Assembly: GCA_023159155.1 (NCBI GenBank)
Contig: JAJNNX010000053.1
Location: 329,713 to 393,712 of the forward strand
Direction: 5' to 3'
DNA from: Ustulina deusta
Lineage: Eukaryota > Ascomycota > Sordariomycetes > Xylariales > Xylariaceae
Length of the DNA: 64,000 nucleotides
Numbering within the stretch: the first letter of the stretch is position 1; each line of letters starts with the position of its first letter. The notes beneath the pieces were generated by a model. That model was not told where the DNA came from. It ran no database searches and saw only the letters and a program-made list of their open reading frames with translations. The position numbers and the translations under genes are program-made. Of the stretch, positions 49,883 through 58,895 are shown in pieces.

Positions 49883-50074
49883 CCACATGCTTTCGAAACC
49901 AAGGTGGCCTAGTATTGCTTGTCTAAAGAAATCAATGAGCAAGACAGAGGAGACAACCAATACGACTTTGAAGAGACAAAAACTTTCATTAGGGCATTGC
50001 CTGTGATACTAATTATACTTGGCTATAGGTGTTGGTAGATGGCGTAGTGGTATTAATGTCTCAGCTCGACATAT

Positions 50075-50837
50075 CTACTTGAATTGAACATAGCCCATCC
50101 CCTTGACAAACGTGGCATCCCACGGCACCTTGCCCTCATGCTTCGCCAACTCGGCATAGAACTCTGCGTGGGCAGGACCATCGAGCTGCGCGGCCTTGAT
50201 CTTGCCATCCTCGTGGCGTTCATCGGCATAGAAGAAACTAGCGGGCCAAAATTGTCAGAACACGCTTTTTCAGGGTGAGCACCGTTTTAAGAGCATGTAC
50301 TCACCGACATCCCTTGGCCGCATACATCATGTCGGCCAAGCCGACCCAGTATGCCGAGGCAGCCTTACCTATTCCTAGGTTCTGCATCATAGGCACGGGC
50401 AAGATGGTCGTGTTCAAGATATTGCCAGTGTAGATGAAGGTTTTCTTGGTTCCCCCTGGCAGCGCCTCCCAGGCGGCAAGGGCCTGCTGCGCAGCGGCAT
50501 ACGGGCTGACGGTGTTGACATTCAAGTCGGAGGCGACGCTCGAGGCCGCGATCGACAGAACGGAGTCCTTGTCGGAAGGGGGGGTCAGTGCCGCGGCGTT
50601 GTATATGACGACACTGGGCGCGGTCTTGAACTCAGTCTTGACAGCATCGAACAACGCTGGGATCGAGTCCGGGTTATTGAAGTCGGCATTGAGCGAGAGA
50701 TAGCCTTTTTCGTTCTGGCCGCCGGTTCCCTTCCTGGACGCGAGGGCAACCTGGTACCCATCGCGGGCGAACTTGTCGGCGACGGAAGCTCCGATTCGGG
50801 GTCCGGCTCCTAGAATCAAAACAACGGGAGTAGCCAT
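50075..50837 (-). CDS. Short-chain dehydrogenase/reductase-like protein, atypical
   Basis: Rossmann-fold NAD(P)-binding protein. Two exons on the minus strand (50837-50305 and 50237-50075) give 231 residues. The start is the ATG giving MATPVVLILGAGPRIG, with glycines of the GxxxGxG nucleotide loop at residues 10-16; an upstream ATG at 50975 would add a non-conserved 46-residue extension. IYNAAALTP corresponds to the NAG block. The region of the YxxxK motif reads NLGIGKAAS: Lys158 is kept but the Tyr position is Leu154, a pattern I associate with one group of fungal SDR-like proteins. Exon 2 completes the C-terminus with RFFYADERHEDG and ends VQFK. It is divergent from the dioxygenase, 808 bp apart, suggesting shared control. 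Activity as an oxidoreductase is uncertain. Confidence 0.85.
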
Positions 50838-50955
50838 GGTGGATCGGTGAAAGATGTTGGAGACGAATCTTCTGAGTTTAGATCTGCTAAGGTGGTTATC
50901 AGGCATGATATCAGGGGGCGACTGGAGTTCACATGTTCTCGCCGAGGTGTCTTGC

Positions 50956-50961
50956 TTTATA
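50956..50961 (-). promoter_or_regulatory. Putative TATA box of the SDR gene
   Basis: TATAAA on the minus strand about 120 bp upstream of the chosen ATG, which itself supports the shorter start: the alternative ATG at 50975 lies upstream of this box. Confidence 0.4.
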
Positions 50962-51133
50962 CCAACCATGCTCAAGTAAAGTCGAGTTTCGATGGTTCAT
51001 ATTCGTAGACCGCACCCGACACTACGTTCTGTTTTCTTTGCCGCCTCATTTGTAAGCGGTGCGCTCCAGTCTCGGGCGGGATACAATACTCTGTCTTGAG
51101 TTCTTTGCCCCTGGACCACACACCAAGGCCCTC

Positions 51134-51224
51134 GCCCCACATACCGCGCGTGATGATCCCGGCCAGCAGTCCTTAGGGGATCTTGGCGGGGCTCGGCGGA
51201 GGCTACACGCGCGGTATGTGGGGC
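51134..51224. repeat. Perfect 19 bp inverted repeat in a divergent promoter
   Basis: GCCCCACATACCGCGCGTG at 51134-51152 is exactly reverse-complemented at 51206-51224, separated by a G+C-rich 53 bp spacer. A further inverted pair, GGGGCT and AGCCCC, follows at about 51220-51247. The site lies between the divergent SDR and dioxygenase genes. It could be a large regulatory palindrome, a cruciform or hairpin, or a remnant of a miniature transposon. Confidence 0.85.
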
Positions 51225-51645
51225 TGATACCTAGATAACAGCCCCGGGATTCAAGTCCCCACCTGCCGCGCGGCGAGACAGCGCCGGACAATGAGCAGGC
51301 AGGGCTCAATTGTCCGCCAAAACTCGCTCTTCTTGACGATGAAAATAATTAAGGCCGAAGACAGGAACAGGCACCATCCGAAATTCCGTGAATATGACGC
51401 TGCATTTGTCAGCTCGCTTCACCGATGGCGTCTTTGATTTATGAGCGAACTTATTGCCTGCTCAAGGTACAGGCTTTTGGTCGTGATGTTGAAGAAGAGA
51501 TGTCTCCTAATCATCCAAATACCTGTTTGAGGTATATATCCTTGATTGGTCTGCTCCTTGGCTTGTTCATCTCTCTCATATATCCCCCCAGGTCGCAGTC
51601 TGGCAATCAACTACCACGCAGTCACGCGCTCACCCCGCAGACATC

Positions 51646-52615
51646 ATGTCCGTTCCTTCACCTTCAACTCGCCGGATGCCGGTCTACTTCCTCGGGATCG
51701 GCGGGCCTAATTTCACGGAAAACACAAAACACCCTGCCTATCTCAAACTAGCCGAGACCGGCATGGAAATCACGACCAAAGTCCGACCCAAAGCAGTGGT
51801 TGTCTTCTCAGCCCACTGGCAAGACGGCCCTCGTAGGATCAGTATCAACGCTGTGGAAAACACGGACTTGATCTACGATTTCTACGGCTCCCCCCCGCAC
51901 TACTACGAATACAAGTTTCCGAATAAGGGAAGCCCTGAGGTTGCCGAGCAAGTTGTCCAGAGACTAGCTGGAGCTGGCATACAGGTTGAGAAAGTCAAAA
52001 GAGGCTTGGATCATGGCGTATGGGTCGGTTTCTTGGCTGGTAAACAAAGGCGCCCTTTTTTTTACTCTTCTTAGACATTTTGTTTCTGACTTCGTGTGCT
52101 GAACAGCTTTCGACCCCAAGAACAACCCCTTGGATGTCCCAATCGTACAAGTTTCTCTATTCGACAACGAGGACGAAGACGTCCACTACCGCGTGGGCCA
52201 GGCACTCGAAGGTCTCCGAGACGATGGGATCCTCATCATCGGTGCGGGCATGGCCGCTCATAATCTCCGTGATTATAGGGCCACGAGGGGCAGCACGAAG
52301 CCCATGCCGTAAGTGCACCATTCCCCACGGTACTAATTGTCTGGTTCGTCCAGCTTACTGCTAACACGTCTCAGTTACGCCTCCAGCTTCGACGAGGCCT
52401 TAAAAGAGGCTGCTTCTGCCAAGCCGGAAGACCGTCGCGCGGCAATGTCAGCTTTGATGAGACGCAGCGATGCAAGACAGGCGCATCCAACGCTGGAGCA
52501 TCTCCTGCCTATCTATGTAGTTGCGGGTGCTGCTGGCTTGGATGTTGGAGAGCGCTTGTGGACCATGCCTGAGGGAAGCTTGAACTGGGCGCAATATCGG
52601 TTTGGCAGAGTTTGA
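51646..52615 (+). CDS. LigB/DODA-type extradiol ring-cleavage dioxygenase homologue
   Basis: Class III extradiol dioxygenases open catechol rings with non-haem Fe(II); the fungal/plant/bacterial DODA branch acts on DOPA-like catechols. Three exons (51646-52039, 52107-52308, 52375-52615) give 278 residues. Conserved blocks: VVVFSAHWQD (His57), LDHGVWVGF (His123) and GMAAHNLRDY (His183). However, the first block, normally FISHGGP, reads FLGIGGP, so the first metal-binding His is Ile18. The codon is ATC in unambiguous sequence. The rest of the fold and the C-terminus (HLLPIYVVAGAAG) are intact with no stops, so it is not an obvious pseudogene. Either the metal site is altered, or the protein has a non-dioxygenase role. 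Divergent from the SDR, with a long palindrome between them. Confidence 0.87.
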
Positions 52616-52970
52616 CGGACTTGTGGATGCTATACGTTCGTGTGAAAAGCCCCTTGGCGTATCGTGGCGGCCGCAACCGCATTCTAGCTTCGCGGTCTTG
52701 ATCCCTCGGTAGTATTTGTAATTTAGCCTACTCAAGGCTAGCTCCTTCTGCTATTCATCAAAAGTGACGGGAGATATTGCACGAACGGGCTACTCAACCC
52801 GGAAGCTTTACGCGAAGGTCGTACACTGAACAGCGGCTACACGCGATATAATATGCTATAGAACCAGGTCTTGGTCTCCAGTATCGAATGTCTCGGCCTT
52901 TGATAGCCAACTATTCAGTCTCTCTTGGGATTGAGACAGTTACTGGCCTCGCTATTTTCCGAGGACCAAT

Positions 52971-53038
52971 GTCACGGAAAAACGAGGCCGTTAGTGCCGT
53001 GAAGGTACTAACGGTATATATGCCCACATCTACGCGAC
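52971..53038 (-). repeat. Short dispersed repeat, copy B, with nested inverted repeats
   Basis: On the minus strand it reads GTCGCGTAG, a gap, then TACCGTTAGT, TTCACGG, ACTAACGG, TCGTTTTTCCGTGAC, matching copy A. Stems: ACTAACGG (53007-53014, plus-strand coordinates) with CCGTTAGT (52988-52995), and CCGTGA (52997-53002) with TCACGG (52972-52977). Relative to copy A one base pair of the first stem is changed on both sides (A-T versus G-C), preserving pairing. It lies between the 3' ends of the dioxygenase and the polyketide synthase. Confidence 0.7.
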
Positions 53039-53368
53039 AACCAATAGTTAGTTACATATAATATAGACTGAGCATTTGTGCCTTATTACCGAAGGCTTGA
53101 AGAAGCCATGGGATTTTTGGTACCACGGAAGGTTAGTTGTAATTTGAATACATTCTCTACGTCCTTGGTCAAGCTCATGTTCTAGTGTCTATTCTAACGA
53201 CGGCAGGCCTCCGTCCTCGATCTCAATGACATGTTCTTCAACAAGCTGAAGTCACACTTCTCTCCTCTCCCATACTCGTGATATGAGTCGCCATGCCACC
53301 CCGTTAAAGAGCAGCTGTGACGGACAGCATAATCCGCACCATCATGTTGAATGATTGTGTGTTGTTGG
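53039..53368. other. 3' flank of the polyketide synthase gene
   Basis: No gene or clear motif seen. Confidence 0.5.
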
Positions 53369-56300
53369 TCAGTGTAATAACTTCTTCAAGTCTGCGATCG
53401 TCTGGATTTCTAGGAAGAAGGCATCCCTGATCTCAATGCCGAGTTCTTCTCTCAATCTTTGAGATACAACGAGAGACATCAGCGAGTCCACACCTAGATC
53501 CGCGATATGCGTCGCGTCAGTGAGCAGGCCGAGGTCCACTGCCAACTCCTCGGCAAGTACGACAAGAGCGCGAGAGATGGTATCGGATGATTCTGAATGG
53601 CCGGTTGCTGGAGTAGCCGACGCTTCAGACTGCATATCCAGACTGGGAGGCGTGGTAAGAACCGATGTCGTACTCGAACTATCCGAGTGCTGTGTTGGTC
53701 TATACGGAGTGGCCACTGCCACAGGTATTGGCGGTGGCTGTGGACGTGCGTTCAACTTGGGCGGTATGGACGTAGCCGTCTTAGCCGCGGCATCAGGTGG
53801 GCTGAAAAAGCGATTCAGCATCACCCTCGGCCACTGCAGGAACTTGATGGCCTCTACTACCCCAACAATCTCAGAGCCTTGTAAGATGTACACGTCCCCG
53901 ACAAAGGCGTGGCCGCCCTCGGGCACCATCCTGACATAGGCGAGGTACGGGACCCCCGGCAACAGCGGCTTGGCGAAGCGCATCGACGTCCACGACGGCG
54001 TGATGAAGAAGTTGTCCGTGTTGTTGAAGAACGTGCCGCCGTTCAATATGAACCCCGACAGCGAGACTACGCCATCAATGAAATGCGGCGGCACCGTCCA
54101 CGATCCACCGGCGTCCGCGGGGAACACGACCTCGGCGACGGCCTCGTCGTCCTTCAGGATCACCGTTTGCATCGTCCGGTACATGGCCGAGTACTTGACC
54201 AGCTTCCCGAACAAGCTATACGCAAGGTCCGTCGTCAGCTTGTCGGCTTTGCCGGCACTCGCCATGGCCTGCAGGGCTTCGATGCGGCTGGTCACCAGGC
54301 GCGCCGAGCGCGACCATGTCGCTTGCCACGCGAACGTGTCTTCGTAACACACGGTGGCGTGGGCGTACCAGAGGCCTGTGGCAGGGTTATGCCACTTCAC
54401 GTGAACTGCTTTCTTCTCGGTATCGAGCTCGGCCTCTGCCGTCATCGAGATGAGCTGCGCTTTGTTGGCATTCCGGAGTTTGACGACGGGCTCGTGGTAT
54501 TCGAAGTCGGCCACGTTGAGGCCGCCGGTGGGGTAGTCCAGGCCGTTTTTGTCGAGAATTCGCTTGGCTAGTGTGTAGGCCATGTCTGCGTGGAGGAACT
54601 ATACGGGTTGAGGCATTAGTATTACGGAACATCTCACTGGAAAGAAAGCGTATACCACATACAGAGGAAGCGACGCCATGGCCGTTCATGGCGTGCCCGT
54701 CAACCACGCCGTTCAATAACGGACTCGTTATGTTAGTCTCGGCCGAAAGTCGTGCCTTGGATTCGGTGTATTCCTCGCTTGTGAGTCTGTGGACGCTGGA
54801 TGTATGCAAGTCCTGGATGCCTGTCACCGGTAGAGTCTCGGGTACTACCCGCCCCTTCGTGAGATTCCAATCTCCGCGATACTGGATCCAATAACTCTTG
54901 TAGTTCCACGCGTAAGTTGGGGCATCAACGAGGCGAAGAGTATGCTCGAATGGACGATGATACTCATTCCAGTCAATGTCCATCCCGGCGTCGTATAAAG
55001 CAGAAAGTGCTTTCGCCATGGTGGTCCAGTTGTCGCTATCTTTTTGGATACTTGGGTGCGCAAGCCTGGTAGCAGGGAGTGTGCGCTTCACGAAGCCAGT
55101 ACAAGCCGGGTGATGCCCCATCTCAAGCCAGATGGTTGAGCTGGAAACCGCACCTGATTCCCATGCCGCGCTGAGAGCACCGGCGAAGTTGACGGTTTCT
55201 CGAGTCGCGGAAGCCAGGTATGAGACGTCAACTGGGTCATCTGCGGTTAGCACGCGTGAATGACGAGGGGAAATGATGGGTATCCTAGGTTTTTTGCATA
55301 TAATTGCCCGTGTCTGCTCCTCGAAAGCGTCCAGGATGCCATCCATCTGGCTTGTATGATACGCATGGGCAACGTTTAGAGCGATTGTTCTGTGGCCGGC
55401 AGAAGCGAGAGCAGTTGAAAGAGTCTTTAAGTCGGCCAATGGCCCCCCGATGACGGTTTCGCTGGGCCCGTTAACGCAGGCCACTTCGAATGGAATGTCA
55501 CGGGCCGCTTGCTCAATACTTTCCACAGAAGTGCGCACTGAGAGCATTCCGTGGGTATTTGGGGTACACATTGAGTCTAGCAGTGCGGCACGAGTGCCGA
55601 CGAGGAATACCGCTGCGCTGTCTGATAATACCCCTGCCACGGTTAATGCAGCGTATTCTCCCAGGCTGTGACCTATGACGATATCCGGTTGGATGCCAAG
55701 TGACTGCCATAACCGCGCGAGAGCGATTTGAACGCAGACGATGGTCAGGTGCATGGAGACAGTCGAAACTTCTTCCATTAGGCATGTCCCAGTGATAACA
55801 GGGAGGAAGGAGGAGAACTTCTGTCTCCGTGAAAGGCTGTCAAGTTGGTTGATGTGTTGGCGGAATAGGGGGGAATCTTGATATAATTGTTTAGCGATGC
55901 CGATGTAGAATGTGCCTTGTCCGGTGAAAACAAATGCCACGGGGCTCTGCCGGCCTGCGTGCGGCGCAAGCGTTAGGGACGCTTCAACGTGAGGTCGAAG
56001 GAGCTCAACGGCCTCGGCTTTAGAGCTTGCAAGAACCGACACGCGATAATTGTAATGATTCTTCCGTGCTGACATGGTGTACGCCACGTCGGCGAGAGAG
56101 ACGTCCTGCCGTGATTCAATGTATCCAACAAGGCGCTTGATATTTTCGTGCAGAGAAAGCGCTGTTTTTGCTGAGACAGTAACAACGTGGAGTGGTCGCC
56201 CATCTTCACCGTTCCTCAACCGTGGCGCCGCCTCTTCCAAGATGATGGAAGTGTTTCCTCCTGCAGCACCAAAATTATTGACCATTGCTAGCCTTTTATC

Positions 56301-58895
56301 ACCGCTGCTAGATTCCCAAGCCGTCGCTTTCATAGGGATGACCACGCCCCTCTGCGCCAGATCTTGAGGTAGATTTGGATTGAGCCGTGTCTTGATACCA
56401 ATATGAGGGGGTATCATGCCTTTCTGGAAGACCATCATGGCCTTAATGAAGGCCATGATGCCAGCTGCCGCCTCACCATGGCCCATGTTTGATTTCACTG
56501 TACCTATATGAAGCGGTATGCTTCGCTTTTTGGCACGTCCAGTGGTAGTTGCTGGTGCAAAGACACTAGTGACCGATGACATTTCCATATTGTCACCCGC
56601 TTGGGTCCCCGTGCCGTGCATTTCCACATAGCCAACAGACAGCGGGTCAATCCCAGCTCGCCTCGCTACCTGTGTATAGAGATGTGCCTGCGCCACGTCG
56701 TGGGGATGCGTAATTGACACAGCTTCTGCGGAATGATCAGTGGCTGCAGCTAGAACGATCGCGAGAATATTGTCATTGTCTGCTTCAGCGTCTTCTAGGC
56801 GCTTCAGAACCACGCTACCAACGCCGTCTGCACGGCAGTAGCCATCAGCGCCCTCGTCCCACGTCTTGCAGTTCCCGGTCGGCGATAAGAAGTAGCCATT
56901 GCTAAGGCCTGCATAGACGTCAGAGTTGGTGAGAATGTTCAGCCCGCCAGTGACGGCCATATCGACATCGCCACTCCATAGCGAGGTACATGCGGCTTGG
57001 ATCGCCGCCAAACCGGATGAACAGGCCGTATCGACGCTGAAGCTTGGGCCCCAGAAATTGAAGAAATAGTTAATCCTTCCAGGAGCAAAGGCTCTGCAGC
57101 CACCGGGAATGAAGTACGTGTTGACATCTTGACCGGAGTTCACCTCCCGGTAGTCATCACTTGCTTGTCCGTAGAATGTACCCACGCGCCGACGATGCAC
57201 GCCTCGGCCATCCACGTAGCCTGAATTTTCCAGGGCCTCATAAGCCGTCAATAAGGCAAGTCGATGCATAGGGTCCGTTTGCTCCGCCTCTCTGCCCGTA
57301 CGTTAACATTGAGGAGAAGCGAAGCGTTGGCAGCATGGCAGGGAGTGTGATGGTACGTACCGTGGAGACATGCCAAAGAACATGGCATCAAAAAAGCCAG
57401 GGTTGTCCAAGAAGCAGCCATAAGGGGTCTTCGAGGTGTTAGGTGTCTTTCCTGTTGGGTCAACATGCGTTTCAATGTTGAAGCGATCTGGCGGGACGTG
57501 TGTATGAACATCTCGTCCCTGCATCAACACCTCCCAGAACTTCTCCGTGTCATCCGCACCTCCAGGGAATCGACATGCCATGCCTACGACGGCAATTTTG
57601 GATGATTTTGGGTTACTGGGAGGGCTTTTCCCCAGCGGAATTCTCAGAGCACCCGACATCATGTCCTGGCTTGAGACGGTTGCGGAAGGAAATTGGGCGC
57701 GCCAATGATCAACTAAGCTCTCAATGTGTTGTGATGGTTGGATACCAATTATCTCAATGGATTCCGGCGCAATATGGGATAAGTGGCGGGTAACACTATC
57801 AATGGTGTTATCCCACCGTACTCTCTCTGTGAGTATTTCTTCCATGACCGTTTCGAGCAGCGATGTGGGCTCCGTGACCTCATATGGCTGTCCAGTAACA
57901 GGAGAGAAAAGGGGGAGGTGCAAACCGTGTTGTTGGCAAACTTTTGGGACAATTTGCTTGACATGCTCCATGCCGTAGGCTGTTTCAGTGTGCCACATTC
58001 CCTGTATTTTCTTCATCGGCACGTTCGTTGTACTCTTGAAAAATTCCGACTCTGAAAATAGTAAACTCAGAGTCGATGGCGGACCTCCAATGTTGACCGA
58101 CTTTCCGTCGGTATTGAACACGGAAGCCATACTCGGTACGGGTAGTGCCTACAGTTTATCATTGTTAGCTCGTGGGCATCCCGCTGCTGCCAATAACTAA
58201 CCTTCTTGGTGTTGAATTCGGACACGGCTTGTCGAGCCTCATTGATGTCCACACCGTAAACGCAGTATACCCAGGCTCCCTCGGAGTTGATTTCTGATGG
58301 CGAGACCTCCAGTGAGCGACAAACTTGGTCAACAACGAGGCCAAACCGAAATGCAACCCTGGTAATGTCCTCGGAGATCGCTGGGAGCATCACAACGCTT
58401 GGTGAAAGCCCGATAGCCACTGCAGAGAGCATTCCTGTGCCCTTTGCTATAAGAGTCGTGTTTGATGATCGGAAGTCATATTCGAGAGGGTGAGCCTCAT
58501 GATGCCTATGATGAGTCAGAACAAAATTTCGTTTGCAATAAGAACATCGAGCCATACGCAATGAAACTGCCCAACTGGAACACAATAAGTAGAACGCGCT
58601 CGATGGCCGGGCCTAGAGATGTCTTTCTCAGCTGGACAACGTGGTCTGTCAAGTCAAGAACGCTCTCAAAGGTTGGCATCAAGTCCTTCTGATGCCTGCT
58701 CAGTTGGCGACACTCTCCCTTAAGCGCAATGGTGACGGAATGTATGAATGAAGCGAGAACAGATTGTTGTTTTTCCTTGCTAAGCAAATGCAACTTTCTA
58801 AATAGGTCCCGTTGGTCTCCTTCCGGGTCCCCTTGCGGGATCTCCCCAGAAAAGTAGATAATCTTTGCTCGTGACATTTGAACAGATGCTGCCAC
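53369..58895 (-). CDS. Non-reducing polyketide synthase, SAT-KS-AT-PT-ACP
   Basis: An iterative type I synthase that condenses malonyl units into an unreduced poly-beta-keto chain and folds it into an aromatic ring system. Five exons on the minus strand (58895-58558, 58505-58202, 58148-57361, 57291-54663, 54598-53369) give 1762 residues; all frames close. Starter-unit acyltransferase (SAT) region about 10-360: where the family has GxCxG, the sequence is AKGTGMLSA with Gly135 at the Cys position. KS from about 397: Cys567 in DTACSSG, His702 in HGTGTQ, His748 in NMGHGEAA. AT: FVFTGQG near 930, Ser1019 in GHSLGEYAA. PT: His1343 in DGHAMNG, Asp1528 in FIDGVVSLSGF. A Pro/Ser-rich linker then leads to one ACP, Ser1725 in LGVDSLMSL. 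The protein ends 37 residues later (DLKKLLH) with no thioesterase, Claisen cyclase, methyltransferase or reductase. The length resembles TE-less synthases released by a separate enzyme. Confidence 0.95.

Larger units (their letters stand above)
41170..58895. other. Candidate polyketide biosynthetic gene cluster
   Basis: Six intact genes with a coherent secondary-metabolism profile lie together: FAD monooxygenase, DHA2 exporter, Zn2Cys6 regulator, SDR-like protein, LigB-like dioxygenase homologue and the non-reducing synthase. The left boundary is set by two pseudogenes (38300-40490), the right by eroded sequence after 58896. Orientation alternates (minus, plus, plus, minus, plus, minus). No methyltransferase, P450 or stand-alone thioesterase is seen inside the window. 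Co-regulation is inferred from content and position only. Confidence 0.75.

Noticed and set aside
50838..50975. N-terminal extension of the SDR from an upstream ATG
   Set aside because: Would add 46 non-conserved residues before the Rossmann motif and starts upstream of a TATA-like box; the shorter start is preferred.
51180..51260. tRNA-like segment with a T-arm-like GGGATTCAAGTCCCC
   Set aside because: The outer GTGGGG/CCCCAC pairing encloses only about 45 bases and no complete cloverleaf can be drawn; better described as inverted-repeat-rich promoter sequence.
53909..54571. 220-codon plus-strand open frame
   Set aside because: Lies antisense to the PT domain of the polyketide synthase; Arg/Val-rich shadow of a G+C-rich coding exon with no features of its own.
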